From: Planococcus sp. APC 4015
GTDB taxonomy: Bacteria > Actinomycetota > Actinomycetes > Actinomycetales > Microbacteriaceae
DNA length: 64,000 bases
Direction of reading: 5' to 3'
Assembly (NCBI GenBank): GCA_030407505.1
Contig: JASDDH010000015.1
Coordinates: 1 to 64,000, forward strand
The notes below the pieces were generated by a model. It saw nothing but the letters and a program-made list of their open reading frames with translations. It had not been told where the DNA came from and made no database searches. Made by a program: the position numbers and the translations under genes. Within the stretch, counting starts at the first letter, position 1. Each line of letters starts with the position of its first letter. Positions 1 through 11,400 of this stretch are shown here, one piece after another.

Positions 1-611
1 GGCGCCTCGGAGCGGGAGAACGGGGTGGCCGTCGGCGCGAAGGGCGCCGGCCGTCCGGGGGCGGGCGCGGGCGGCGCCACGACGTCCGAGGCGGTCGAGT
101 AGACCTGGTCCAGCGTCGTGCGGCCGAAGAAGGGGGTGGCGCCCGCGGGCGACGAGGTGGGAGCGAGAGGGGGCGCCGCGTCGAAGGACGAGGACCGCGA
201 CGGACCTGCAGGGGGGCCCGTTCGGCGCGGACCCGATTCGTCGCCCACCCAACGTGCGGACCCGAAGCCGACCACGGACGCCCACACCGGGAACAGCAGC
301 GCGGCGAGCACCGTCATGCCCGCGCCGAATCCGAACGAGGCATTGACCCGGTGGCAGGCGATGACCTGGAAGACGTAGACCGCGATGAAGGCGCCGGGGA
401 CGATGTACAGCAGGAGCAGGAGCGGAGAGACTCCCCCGAGACGGAAGAGCACGACCTGGTTGAGGATCGGCACCCACGCCTTCCAGCTGAGCTCGCCGGA
501 CTTGCGGAAGACCGCGCCGAGGGCGAGCGCCGTCCAGACGTAGAACACCGCGATCCCGGCGAACCAGAGAAAGCCGACGGCTGCGGCGGTGGCGGTATCG
601 ATGGAGGTCAT
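1..611 (-). CDS. DUF5684-like membrane protein, 3' part beyond the window
   Basis: The frame opens at an ATG whose ATGA overlaps the stop of the upstream transglutaminase-like gene and stays open to the left edge, so about 203 N-terminal residues are visible. Residues 8–35 form a membrane segment, followed by a short loop containing SWKAWVPILNQ, and two further hydrophobic stretches (about 58–82 and 95–115). This W-x-x-x-V-P-I-x-N pattern is typical of the DUF5684 family. From about residue 125 the chain becomes Pro/Ser/Ala-rich and disordered, as in proteins carrying a cytoplasmic tail or a later folded domain outside the window. It is the last visible gene of the kinase/MoxR/DUF58 operon, so a role in the same envelope-associated system is inferred from context only. 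Confidence 0.7.
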   Translation of the reverse strand, partial: MTSIDTATAAAVGFLWFAGIAVFYVWTALALGAVFRKSGELSWKAWVPILNQVVLFRLGGVSPLLLLLYIVPGAFIAVYVFQVIACHRVNASFGFGAGMTVLAALLFPVWASVVGFGSARWVGDESGPRRTGPPAGPSRSSSFDAAPPLAPTSSPAGATPFFGRTTLDQVYSTASDVVAPPAPAPGRPAPFAPTATPFSRSEA

Positions 612-3121
612 GTCGTGGGACGCAGGGGCCGCGGCCCCGGGCGCCTCCCCCTCTCGGCGAAGAGCGTGCGGGCACTCGATGCGGGTGCCAGCGGGCGGAT
701 GATCGATCTCAACGATACGGTCGCCAGCACGTTACGCCAGAGACCCCGCGCGCGGAGCAGTTCTCGGCGTTCCCGCTCGACCAGCGCCCAGTACTCGTCG
801 GCGTCGGTCTCCGCGGGTCCGCCGGAGGCGCCCGCGAACACCGCCTGGTCTGCCACCGCCGCCAGCCCGGCGCCCGCGGGCGTGCCGACGAGAGCGGCGA
901 CCTCGCTGCGGGTCGCCGTGCGCGGCAAGGTGCGGCCGGCGTCGGTGGCGGCGTCGACCCACTCCTCCCAGCCGCCCGCGACGCGTTCGGCGGGGCTGGC
1001 GGCCGAGCGGCGACCGCGGCGGCGGAACACCTTCGCGAGCACGACGGCGGCGAACGGTCCGACCAGCAGCAGGAGGACGAGGGACACGATGCCGGTCACC
1101 CGCAGAACGGGCTGGAGCCACGTCAGATCGAGCCCCGCCGCATCATCGGGGTCGTCCGTCCCGACGGCATCCTGCTGCACGGGATCGGGCGGGACGATCT
1201 CTTCCACCGAGTCGGGGCGCACATCGGTGACCACCTCGGGATCGCGCTGCTGGGTGACCTCGAGGCTCGGCGACTGCGCGTACTGCGGGGTGACGTCGAT
1301 CGCGACCCACTGTCCGTCGGCGGCGTGCACCTCGGTCCACACGGCGAGGTCCTGCGCACGGCAGACGCCCTCGTCGCACGTGGCCAGGCCCTCTTCGCTC
1401 GACGCCAGGCGCGCTCCCACGACCACCCGGGAGGGGAAGCCGAGCTCGCGGGCGATGAGGGCCGTCGCCACAGCGAACTGCTCGTCGTCGCCGACCGCCG
1501 CCACGAAATTCCCCGACGCCTGCGCGCGCGGGTCGCCCTCGCGTTCGAGCAGCTTCGTGAAGAGGGAGTCGATCCGGCCCAGGGAATGACCCGAGGCGCT
1601 CGGCTGGAAGGTGTAGTCGGTGAGGGACTGCATCCAGATCGCCGTCTTGTCCTCTCCCACCGACAGTGCGTGACTCAGGTAGCCGCGCTCGCGGAGCAGC
1701 GAGACGAGGTCGGCGAGCGCCGCCCCGCCTGTGCCGGTCGCGTGCGTCTCGACCCACGTGCGCAGGCTCTCGGGAACGGCGGCGTCCGTGTCGGCACCCG
1801 GGGCCTGCAGCGAGGCGAGCGGCGGTGCCGGCGTGTCGACGCCCGAGAGCACGTAGCCGTCGCCCTCCGACAGCCCGCCCTCCACCGCCTGCACACCGGC
1901 GGCCGCGTCGGCGTTGTAGTAGAAGCCGTCGGCGAGGGCGGCCGATCGAGCGCCGGTGAAGTCGACGCCCGCGAGACGGCCGGCGGTCGGCATCCACAGC
2001 CCCTGCCAGTCTTCGATCGCGACGGTCAGGGCGAACGGCTCGCCCCGGCCCGGCTCCATCGTCGCCGGCACCCGCACGAAGCGACCGTCCGCGGTGCCGT
2101 CGCCGGCGCGGAAGAACTCACCGTCGTACTCGCTGAGGGTGGCCAGCCGCACCCGGTCGGGCGCTCCCGTGCCGGCGGCGACCGAGAAGAGCACGTCGTC
2201 GGCACGACCGTCGTCGAAGTAGGCGCGGTACTCGGCGAGCGGGCTCAGTTCGGCCGAGACGTCGATCTCCGGTCCGAACGCGGAGCGCAGCACGTCACGG
2301 TCGGCACCGCGCGCCGCGAACGGCACGACGACCACGGCGATCGCCACGGCAGCGCCGATCATCCCGATGCCGAGTCCGGCGCGGCGTCGGTCCGCCGGCG
2401 TCGCGTGCCGCGAGACCCGCACGCCGCTGGCCACGGCTGCGCGCTGCAGCGCGCGCACCCTCTGGTCGTGCGTGCGCCACGCGAGCCACAGCAGCGTCGT
2501 CAGCAGCCCCGAGATCCCGAGGGCGGTCTCGACCGGGGCGTAGAGGGTGACCGGACCGAGGGACAGGGGGGCGCTGACATCGGTGCGTCCGAAGAACAGG
2601 CCGAACGAGACCATCGCCAGCGCGATGGGCGCGGCGATGACGGCGCGTCGACCGTCGGACCAGGACAGCAGGAGCATCGCGCACGTGCCGACGAGGAACA
2701 CCACCAGCGCCGGGACGAGCAGGTTTCGGTACGACCCGACCGGCAGATCGACCGTGACGAGATCCTTCCACGCGACGATCACCCCGGCCGACAGGTCGCC
2801 CAGGCCGCGCAGCAGGTCGAGCGGGCCGCCGAGCCGCGACGGGATCGCCAGCGGGACGCCCGTGATCAGCAGTGCCGCGGCGACGACGCCCGACACGATC
2901 CATCCGCTCCAGCGCCAGCGGTGGGCGGCGACGGCGATGACGGCGGCGATGACGGATGCCGCGGCGACGAGCACCAGGAACGCCGACGTGCGGTAGATCG
3001 GCCAGGCCGCGCACGCCGCGGAGACCACGACGGCGGCCGTGTACAGCGACCCGGCGACCACACGCGGCTGCACGCGGACGGCGGCGGACGCGGCATCCCG
3101 ACGCATGCGCGGCGTGTTCAC
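608..3121 (-). CDS. Transglutaminase-like membrane protein (TgpA/DUF3488 type) with degenerate active site
   Basis: An 837-residue protein starting at a GTG that overlaps the DUF58 stop (GTGA). Residues about 20–230 hold a cluster of membrane helices (DUF3488/TgpA N-domain), then a large extracytoplasmic part with the transglutaminase fold at about 500–620, another membrane helix near 690, and a cytoplasmic tail. Active family members need Cys, His and Asp. Here the Cys position (about residue 544, motif GDDEQFA where GxCEQFA is expected) is Asp and the His position (about 593, AVW for HAW) is Ala, while Asp near 608 (AIDVTP) remains. Hydrolysis or cross-linking is therefore unlikely. It sits in the conserved MoxR–DUF58–transglutaminase order, so a structural or scaffolding role in the envelope is the best inference. 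Confidence 0.88.
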   Translation of the reverse strand: MNTPRMRRDAASAAVRVQPRVVAGSLYTAAVVVSAACAAWPIYRTSAFLVLVAAASVIAAVIAVAAHRWRWSGWIVSGVVAAALLITGVPLAIPSRLGGPLDLLRGLGDLSAGVIVAWKDLVTVDLPVGSYRNLLVPALVVFLVGTCAMLLLSWSDGRRAVIAAPIALAMVSFGLFFGRTDVSAPLSLGPVTLYAPVETALGISGLLTTLLWLAWRTHDQRVRALQRAAVASGVRVSRHATPADRRRAGLGIGMIGAAVAIAVVVVPFAARGADRDVLRSAFGPEIDVSAELSPLAEYRAYFDDGRADDVLFSVAAGTGAPDRVRLATLSEYDGEFFRAGDGTADGRFVRVPATMEPGRGEPFALTVAIEDWQGLWMPTAGRLAGVDFTGARSAALADGFYYNADAAAGVQAVEGGLSEGDGYVLSGVDTPAPPLASLQAPGADTDAAVPESLRTWVETHATGTGGAALADLVSLLRERGYLSHALSVGEDKTAIWMQSLTDYTFQPSASGHSLGRIDSLFTKLLEREGDPRAQASGNFVAAVGDDEQFAVATALIARELGFPSRVVVGARLASSEEGLATCDEGVCRAQDLAVWTEVHAADGQWVAIDVTPQYAQSPSLEVTQQRDPEVVTDVRPDSVEEIVPPDPVQQDAVGTDDPDDAAGLDLTWLQPVLRVTGIVSLVLLLLVGPFAAVVLAKVFRRRGRRSAASPAERVAGGWEEWVDAATDAGRTLPRTATRSEVAALVGTPAGAGLAAVADQAVFAGASGGPAETDADEYWALVERERRELLRARGLWRNVLATVSLRSIIRPLAPASSARTLFAERGRRPGPRPLRPTT

Positions 3122-4485
3122 GACGCGGCTCCGCGCATGAGGAGTCCTGAGAGGTCATCGAGGGTGCCGACCGTCATGACCGAGATGCCCGACATGACCT
3201 GCATGCGCGGGTGGGCGCGCTCGTCGCACACGACTGCGATGACGGCCGTGTCTGCGGCGAACGCGAGCGCCGCCTGTCGCAGCCGCGCCAACGGCACCGT
3301 GGAGCCGACGACGACGAAGGCGATCGACAGCCGTTCGCCCGACTCGGCGGTCAATCGGCAGACCTCGACGATCGGCATCGTGTTCTCGAGTCGTTCGATG
3401 GCGCTGAAGCCGTCGAGCATCGGACGAGGCGACGGCGCGGGCAGACGGCGGATGGCGCGCAGGCGTCCGCGCACGACCCGCGGGATCTCGGAGCCGGACA
3501 CGATCGACACGTCGCGGGCGTCTCTGACGGCGCGCAGCCCGAGCGACGCCGCGCACGAGACGGCGAGTTCGAACTCGTCGGCGTCCAGGAACTCGTCCTC
3601 GGCGACGCCGAGCACGATCGCCATGCGCGACCGACGGGATTCCTCGTACTGGCGCACCATGAGGCGCCCGGTCTTGGCGGTCGACTTCCAGTGGATGTGG
3701 CGGCGCGAATCACCCGACACGTAGGGACGGATCGCGTGGAACGACATGTCGGCGTCGACGAGGCGCCGGGTGGCGCTGCCCTCGAGGTCGCGGATGAGCC
3801 CGGCGCTGGTCGACGGCAGGGCCACCGTGCGCGGGTGGACGAAGACCTCGTGCACGTGGACGAACGCGTGCTCGCGTCGGAGCAGGCCCACGGGGTCGCT
3901 GCGGACCGTTGTGGCCGGGCCCACCGTCACGACCCCGCGCCGCAGGCCCGGGATCTCGAGCGGCTGCGACACCGTGTGCCCCGGACGCAGCAGCGGCACG
4001 CCGAACTCCACCAGCCCCGAGCCCACCGGGATGTCGATGCGCCCGGGCAGGGCCATGCGGCGGCCGTGGTTGCGCACGACGACGTCACCCGCGACGCCGT
4101 CGCCCGCGACGATGCGCTCGTGCGCGAGCGAGAGGTCGACGTCGTACGACCGCGAGCCGAACAGGAACGGGATGCTGGCCAGGAGCAGCAGCAGTGCGGC
4201 CGCCCCCGCCACCATCCACTCGACCCAGCCGAAGGCGATTCCCACGATCAGCCCGCCCGTGGCGGTGAGCACGACGAGTACGCCCGCGGGACGCACGGTG
4301 CGCGCCGACCACGCGGCCGCCGCCACCGCGGCGCGCACCACGGCCCGCCAGGCGCGGGTAGCGCCGACGACCGCACCCACCATGCGCCCGGACGCCACCG
4401 ACGTCGCCGTCATGGAGGTGACGTGCGTGCGGCCGGAGGTGCCGGCCGTGCCGGTGCGCGTGACGCGGCTCTCGGTCAGGCTCAT
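3118..4485 (-). CDS. DUF58 domain-containing membrane protein
   Basis: A 455-residue protein, start ATG overlapping the MoxR stop (ATGA). About 65 polar residues precede two membrane helices (about 65–110), followed by a domain with beta-strand character and the DUF58 signature near residues 255–285: SGDSRRHIHWKSTAKTG and VRQYEES. The C-terminal half resembles a von Willebrand factor A-like fold, as known for the family. DUF58 proteins pair with MoxR AAA+ ATPases and are thought to be their partners in maturing or assembling envelope complexes. Here the gene lies directly between the MoxR gene and the transglutaminase-like gene with overlapping stop/start codons, so co-translation is likely. 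The substrate is unknown. Confidence 0.92.
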   Translation of the reverse strand: MSLTESRVTRTGTAGTSGRTHVTSMTATSVASGRMVGAVVGATRAWRAVVRAAVAAAAWSARTVRPAGVLVVLTATGGLIVGIAFGWVEWMVAGAAALLLLLASIPFLFGSRSYDVDLSLAHERIVAGDGVAGDVVVRNHGRRMALPGRIDIPVGSGLVEFGVPLLRPGHTVSQPLEIPGLRRGVVTVGPATTVRSDPVGLLRREHAFVHVHEVFVHPRTVALPSTSAGLIRDLEGSATRRLVDADMSFHAIRPYVSGDSRRHIHWKSTAKTGRLMVRQYEESRRSRMAIVLGVAEDEFLDADEFELAVSCAASLGLRAVRDARDVSIVSGSEIPRVVRGRLRAIRRLPAPSPRPMLDGFSAIERLENTMPIVEVCRLTAESGERLSIAFVVVGSTVPLARLRQAALAFAADTAVIAVVCDERAHPRMQVMSGISVMTVGTLDDLSGLLMRGAAS

Positions 4486-5447
4486 ACGGCCTCGCGTCGA
4501 CTGGGGGGCGCGATGTCCAGAAGCACCTGGCCGATGACGGCCTCCTGCGTGACGCCGTCGAACTCCGCCTCGGGATGCAGGATCAGTCGGTGCGAGAGCA
4601 CGGGCACGGCGAGCGCCTTGACGTCATCGGGGGTCGCGAAGGTGCGCCCCTGGGATGCGGCGCGGGTGCGGACGGCGCGGGCGAGGGCCAGGGCACCGCG
4701 GATGCTGACACCCAGGCGCACCTCATCGGCCGAGCGGGTGGCGTCCACGACACGGGCGATGTAGTCCAGAACGAGGGCGTCGACGTAGACCTGCGCGGCG
4801 AGGTCGGCCATGCCCACGAGCGCCTCGGGCGTGATGATGGGGGGCAGATCGGCGGTCGCGATCGCTGCGCCGTCGAGGATGCGCACGGTGGCGGCGTGGT
4901 CGGGATAACCGAGCGATGTGCGCATCATGAAGCGGTCCAGCTGAGCCTCGGGGAGGCGGTACGTGCCGGCCTGCTCGACGGGGTTCTGGGTCGCGAGCAC
5001 GAGGAACGGCACGCCCACCGATCGTGAGACGCCGTCGATCGTGACGTGACCCTCTTCCATGACCTCCAGCAGCGCGGACTGCGTCTTGGGCGATGCGCGG
5101 TTGATCTCGTCCGCGAGCACGATGTTCGCGAAGATCGGGCCCGCGTGGAACTCGAACACGCCCTCCTTCTGGTCGTACACGCTGATGCCCGTGATGTCGC
5201 CGGGGAGCAGGTCGGGTGTGAACTGGATGCGGGTGTTCGAACCCTGCACCGATTGGCCCATGGCACGTGCGAGCGACGTCTTGCCGGTGCCGGGGACGTC
5301 CTCGAGCAGCACGTGACCCTCGCTCAGCATCGCCGTGAGCACGAGCTCCACGGCGTGCCGCTTGCCGAGGACGGCGCGCTCGACGTTGTCGGCGAGCTGG
5401 GAGAACGTCTGGGCGAACCACGTCGCCTGCTCCTGCGTGATGGTCAT
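4482..5447 (-). CDS. MoxR family AAA+ ATPase
   Basis: A 321-residue cytoplasmic AAA+ ATPase, the usual length for the family. Visible motifs are Walker A (EDVPGTGKTSLARA, residues about 50–63), Walker B (LADEINRAS, about 112–120) and the sensor/MoxR motif ATQNPVEQAGTYRLPEAQ. MoxR proteins act as chaperone-like motors on partner proteins that carry VWA or DUF58 domains. The downstream DUF58 gene overlaps by four bases, matching that pairing. The start is the ATG preceded at a workable distance by a GAGG ribosome site; 34 bases separate it from the large surface-protein gene upstream, so it belongs to the same transcript. Confidence 0.95.
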   Translation of the reverse strand: MTITQEQATWFAQTFSQLADNVERAVLGKRHAVELVLTAMLSEGHVLLEDVPGTGKTSLARAMGQSVQGSNTRIQFTPDLLPGDITGISVYDQKEGVFEFHAGPIFANIVLADEINRASPKTQSALLEVMEEGHVTIDGVSRSVGVPFLVLATQNPVEQAGTYRLPEAQLDRFMMRTSLGYPDHAATVRILDGAAIATADLPPIITPEALVGMADLAAQVYVDALVLDYIARVVDATRSADEVRLGVSIRGALALARAVRTRAASQGRTFATPDDVKALAVPVLSHRLILHPEAEFDGVTQEAVIGQVLLDIAPPSRREAV

Positions 5448-5481
5448 CGAGGCATCCTCTGTCGTCGGGTGTCTGGTGTCG

Positions 5482-8400
5482 TCACGGAACGGGTTCCGGT
5501 TCGGGCTCGGGCGGTACGCCGGGGCTGCAGTCGGCGGTGAAGGTCGTGGTCGCGGGGGCGAGTCCCCACTGCGACCAGCTCGCCGTCACCCTGATGCCCT
5601 CGACGCGCTCCGCACCGTAGGGGACCGTCCACGTGCCCGCCTCGTGCGGGAGCAGCGCGTCGGCGGCGTCGTAGTAGCGCAGCTCGCCGTTGCCGAAGGT
5701 CACGGACGCGCGCTCGCCGCCGGGCGCGGTGGACGATGCGGACGTCGTCGTGAGCGCCGTGCGACCGACGCACGACGTCACCGCCCACGTCGCCTGCATC
5801 TGGTAGGGCGCGCTCCCGGAACGGGGCGTGACGTCGGCCCACGGGCTCGCGGTGCCCCACACGTCGTGCACGTAGCGCGCCTGGATGCCGGGATCCTGGC
5901 CGAACGTGCCGTTGCCCGGGAACCGCGCGAACTGGACGAAGTTGCGGTTCGGCACCCGCTCGGAGGACTGCGGATCGGCGCGGATGATCCACTCGGCCCG
6001 GCCCGCCCCGACGTTGGGAGTCCCGTCAACGACGAAGGTGTAGCCGCGGGGCGCCCTGTCGGCCTGCACGGCGCGGACGGTCTGGCTCGCGCCAGTCGCA
6101 CCGAAGGACTCTCCGGCGAGGAAGGACTCGACGCACAGGTTGAACCGATACTCCTCACCGTCGGGGAGGGTGAAGTTCGCCGATGAGCCGCCGGGCGACA
6201 CGGAGCATGGCCGACCGTCCTGCACGATGCCGTATCGCAGGCTCGAGCCGGAGCCGTTCAGCTGCGCCGACGCGCTCGCGGTGATGGTCGTGGTGCCGTC
6301 GCCGTTGGATGCCGGCGTGAGGGTGAGCTGCGGCGAGAGCGGGGCGCCGATGCCGTTGCCCCAGCCGATCGTGGTCGCGCCCGTCGGGCTGCCGCCGAGG
6401 CCGGCGGGCAGTTCGAATCGCGAGTACGGCGTGACGCTCACCGGAGCACTCTCGTTCGTGCCGATGCGGTAGGACGGCACCTCGAAGGTCGTGCCGCCCG
6501 CGACCGCGACGCGCACGACCTCGCCGGTGGGGCTGGAGATCTCGAGGCTGCCCGTCTCGGGATCGAGGCCCTCGACGGTCAGAGCGACCATGCCGCCTTC
6601 GCCGGCGGTCTGGATGGGACGGACGGCGACGGATGCCGGTGCAGCCGGAGGGTCGTAGGCCCAGGCGACCGTCTGGACGGACGCCGCAGACTGACCCACC
6701 GCGTTGACCGCGAACGCCTGATACGTGCGCTTCTCGCCGTTGGGCGCCGAGAGCGGCGGGCACGTGCCGTCCGCGGAGCAGCGCGCGACCTCCCCCGCAT
6801 CGGTGAGCAGCACGAAGCCGGTGAGGGCCGGATAGGCCAGCCGCGCGTCGCCGGGATCGACCCGGAGAGTCAGCGTGCCGTCGCCGAAGCCCGTCTGCAC
6901 GAGCGCCGCGGGGCTCTTGGGATAGCCGAGCAGATCGAACGTGATGCGTCCGTCGCGTTCGCCGTTGGTCTGCCGGCCCTGCGCGTCGACGAGCGAGAAC
7001 GACGCCGTGCACGTCGCGCCGGGGGCGTCCGCGGCCCACGATGCGAGGACCGACGAGGCCGAAGCCCGCGAGAAGGTCACCCCGACGCACGATCCGGCGT
7101 CGCGCACGTCGACGAGTTCGAGAGGCGTGCGCGGCAGCGGATTGAGCTCGCCCACCGCACCCGCGACGCTGATCGTGCACGACGAACCGCCGGCCTGCGA
7201 GCACTGCTGGGTGACCGACCCTCCACGCGGGAGCGCCGAGGGCGCCGCGCCGACGCGGATGATCAGGCGCACGGGTGCGACGGACGAGTGGCTGGAGACG
7301 GTGATGGTCGCGGCCTCGTCGGTGCCCGGCACGGCTCGATCCGCGGCGGTCGCCGTGACGATCGACCCGTCGAGCGAGACGTCGAATGCGGCGCCCGTGT
7401 AGTCGATGTCGTAGACGATCCCCGCCCAGTCGTCGCGCAGCTGCCACGTGGTCATCGACCGCAGGTCGAAGGTCCGGGTCTCGCCGGGCCCGACCGTCAT
7501 CGACCCCGCCTTGAGCACGGGCTGCGGGTCGCGTGCCGTGACGGCGATCGGCACCGAGAGGAACGTCCAGTCCGACTGGCCCTGGAGCCGCACCGCGACC
7601 CGGCAGGCGTCGGTCCACGGCGCCCCGGCAGCGGCGGTGTACCGCACGGCGGTGCCCGAGGCGACTGCGCACGTCGAGTCGACACGGGACCCCGCCGCGC
7701 TCACCTCGCCGATCTCGAGACGGCTGCCACGAGGCTTCGCCACGAGGCGGTCCATGTCGAACGTGACGGATTCGAGCTCGACCACCTCGGGAGGGACCGC
7801 ACCCGCACGCAGCGCCAAGGTCAGGTCGTCGTCGCCGGGAACGCGGAGGAATCCGTAGGTGGTGACCTCGCCCGACCCGCCGACGCCCGACACCGCGAAG
7901 GGGATGACGCGGATGCGCGCCGTGAGCGGGCCGCTGAGCTCCCAGCCGGACGCGACGATGTCGGCGGGGTCTCCCCACAGCGCCATCTCGAGCCCGTCGA
8001 TCTCGCCACCCGACCACGCCACCTTGCCGGTGAGCACATCGATGCCGTCGGGGAAGTCCTCCCGGGACTCGGAGGTCAGGATGGTGTCGTCCACGACCGG
8101 GTAGTCGGGCACGCTCTCACGCACGACCTTGACGACGATGAGGCCCCGGGCGGTGTTGCCAGACGACGATTCGATGTCGTAGAGGAACGACATCGTGTCG
8201 GGGATCACTCCCGCGGTGATGACCACGTTGCGCTCGTCGTCGGACGCGATGTGCCCGGCCAGACGCGCGTACTCGGGATTGGGGTCGCCTCCGTCGAGCG
8301 TCTCCGGCAGATCGGGCCGCACCGACGTCAGCGTCAGCAGACCGCCGACCGGGTCGACGTCGTTCGCGAGCGGGCTCACCCGGATGGTGTTGCCCTCCCC

Positions 8401-11400
8401 CGCCTGCACCTGCACGTAGTCGGTGTACGTGATCGGGCTCGGGTTCGATTCCGCATCCAGGATGCCGATGCGCACGCGCGCCTCGCCCGTCTCGCCGAAC
8501 TCGTCGACGACGCGGTAGGTGAAGGAGTCCTGCCCGCGGTCGCCGCCCACGCTCGTGTAGACGATGGACGCGCCGTCGGCTGCGATCGCGGCCGACCCCC
8601 GCTCGGGCTGCGTCACGATGCGGTCCAGTGTCACGACGTCGCCGTCGGGATCCATGCCGAACGCCTCGAAGTCGATGGAGGTCGACTGCCCGCTGAGCAC
8701 CCGGCCCTCGAGTCTCTCCGGAAGCGGCGCCCGGTTCGCCTCGTCGTCGAGCACGCGCACCCGCACCGTCGCGACGTCCACGAGCGACGGCGCTCCGGTG
8801 GTGAAGACCGCGTAGTCCACGGTGTATTCGCCCGGGTCGGTCGGAGCGAGGTAGCGCAGCATGTCGCCCGAGGCGAAGGCCAGCGCCTCGGCGCTCGAGC
8901 TCGAGACCTGCGAGGGGTCAAGCGTCGGACGGCCTCCGGACGGCGAGATGTCGTTGTCGAGCACGGGGATGTCGACCTGTGCCCCCGTGCGCACCACGAC
9001 GGTGTCGTCCACGGCGATGGGAGCGAGTTCGCGGGCGAGCGGCAGCAGATACACGGTCGCCTCGCCCTCGATGCTCGCACCGGCGTCCTCGCTGCCGTCG
9101 GTGACGGTGTATCGGACGGTGCCCAGGCGCCCCGGTGCGCCGGTCGCGGTCGATCCCGACACGCGCAGGTGATTCTGGCCGACCGAGTCCACCGACAGGG
9201 TGGCGCCGGCATCCGCTGTCGCCACCACGTCGCTCAGCAGCAGCACCCGCCGGGTGGGATTGTGCACGGCGGTGAACACGTCGATCGTCGCGTCCTCCTG
9301 CGGGCGGACGAACGCGACCACCGGCGACGTCGCCAGCTGCGGCGCGGCGTCGTCGGCGAGCACGGTGATGCGCACCGTGCCGCTGTCTTCGTCGTTGCCG
9401 TCGGTGACCGTGAAGTCGACGCGGTACGTGCCGGGCGTGGTGGTGGAGAAGTCGAAGGCCGTCGTGCCGCCCACGACCGTCGCGGACGCCTTCGCGTCGT
9501 CGAGCACGCGCGCCGAGTCCAGTGAGAGCGTGCCGGTCGTTCCGGTGACGTGCGCCGCGACGTCGATCGTCGTGCCCGACCCGATCATGTCGACCACGGC
9601 GAAGGACTGGACGTCCAAGCGCGGCTGCGACGTCACCCGCACCACCAGCGAGCGGGTCGTCGTGGCGCCGCGGGTGTCGGCGATCGTCACGGCGAGGTCG
9701 ACCACTTCGTCCACGCCGCTGCCGTCGTCACTGTGCTGGTAGACGACGTCGCCGCCGGGCGTCGCCGCGACGCTGCCCTGACCCGACGGGTTGTCGACGG
9801 AGAGCAGCAGCAGCGGGTCGCCCTCGGGATCGACCCATCCGGGCAGCACCGGGATCGTCATCGTGCCGCCCCGGGCGACCTCGGGCTCGGGCCATTCCAG
9901 CAGACAGCCCTCGACGCCGCACCACTGGGGCGCGGTGTTGGCGGCATCCGGCTCGACGGTCAGTGTCACGGTGGTCGGCGGCGACACCAGACCGCCTTCG
10001 GACGTGCCGTCGGTCACGGCGTACGAGAACGACGCCGATCCGCTCGCGCCCGGTTCGATGCGCACCGCGAACCGCTGGTCGTCGTCGGTGATCGCCACCG
10101 TGCCGAACGCCGGATCGAGCCCCGACACCGTACCGGGCGCGATGCTGAGGACGTCCTCGTTCGGGTCGTGATCGTTCATCAGCACCGGGAGCGTCACGAG
10201 GGCACCCGCGCGCACTCCGAAGGCGTCGGCCTCGGCGACAGGCGGCTTCGGATCGGTCATGACGGGCAGCTGCTCTTCGCTCGGCACCGCCTCGGCGTCG
10301 ATGCGGTCATCGAGCGTCCAGTCCTGGCTCGACTCGACGAGGTCGCCGTCCGGTGCCGTCCACACCCAGCCGCTGCGCATCTCGTTGAGAAGCACCGCAT
10401 CGCGGCCCTCGACGAGCACCGGTCGGCGCTGATCGGGCAGTTCGCCTGCGCCGTAGTCGAGGGGCAGCGCTCGTGCGCTGGTGCTCCACAATGTTCCGCC
10501 GTCGCCGCCCTGCCCGAGCCACGCGGCGTATACCTCGCCGTCGTGCACGATCGGTGCGGCAGGGGTACCGAGCACGGTGTCGCGAACGCTGTACTCCACG
10601 TCCATCTCGGCGCCGTCGGCGGGGATCTTCACGAGCCGGCGCTGATCCGCGATGTACATCGTGTCGCCGTCGGCGTCGGGTTCGCCCACGACGACCGCGT
10701 CGGTCGTCGGCGCGGACTCGACGGCATCCGCTCCGCTGCGCCAGACCGAGCCGTCTTCGGTGTCGACGACCGCCCACACGTCTCCCGCGGCGGTGATCGC
10801 CGGGGAGGAGAAGCCCTCCGCGTCCACGTTGTCCCGTGCGACAACCGTCGAGGCGGCGATGTCGTAGCGCATCACCGCGCCGTCCGCTCGCGAATACGCG
10901 AAGAGGATGCCGCGGGTGTCGACCGCGATCGCGTCGGCGGTGTACTGGGGGCTGTCCTCGCCCTCGGCGAACGGGTCGAGCTGAACGGTGCCGCCGGTCG
11001 AGAGTCGGCCGGCGAACACCGTGCCGGCATCGGTGAGATAGACGACGAAGTCGTCGGCGGTGGCGACGTCGACCGTTCCGGTGGGGGTCGACGTCGACGT
11101 CGAGAGCGCCTCGTCGTCGAGATCGACCGGCAGCGCCTCGTCGATGCGGGTCACCGTGCTCAGGCTGTCGCTGAAGATGTAGGCGGCGTCGGCGGTCTGG
11201 ACGACCTTGTCGGGGTTGCTGATGCTGCGCACCGTGTCGAGTTCGCCCACCGCGGTGTTCACGCGCCCGTACGACCGCCCCTCGGCGGTCTGCAGCGCCC
11301 AGACCGAGGCGTCGATCTCGGGCGTCTCCTTCGCGTCGAGGCCCGGCCAGACGATGCTCGCGGTCGTCACGAGCGTCACGGCGGCGACGGCCGCGACGAT

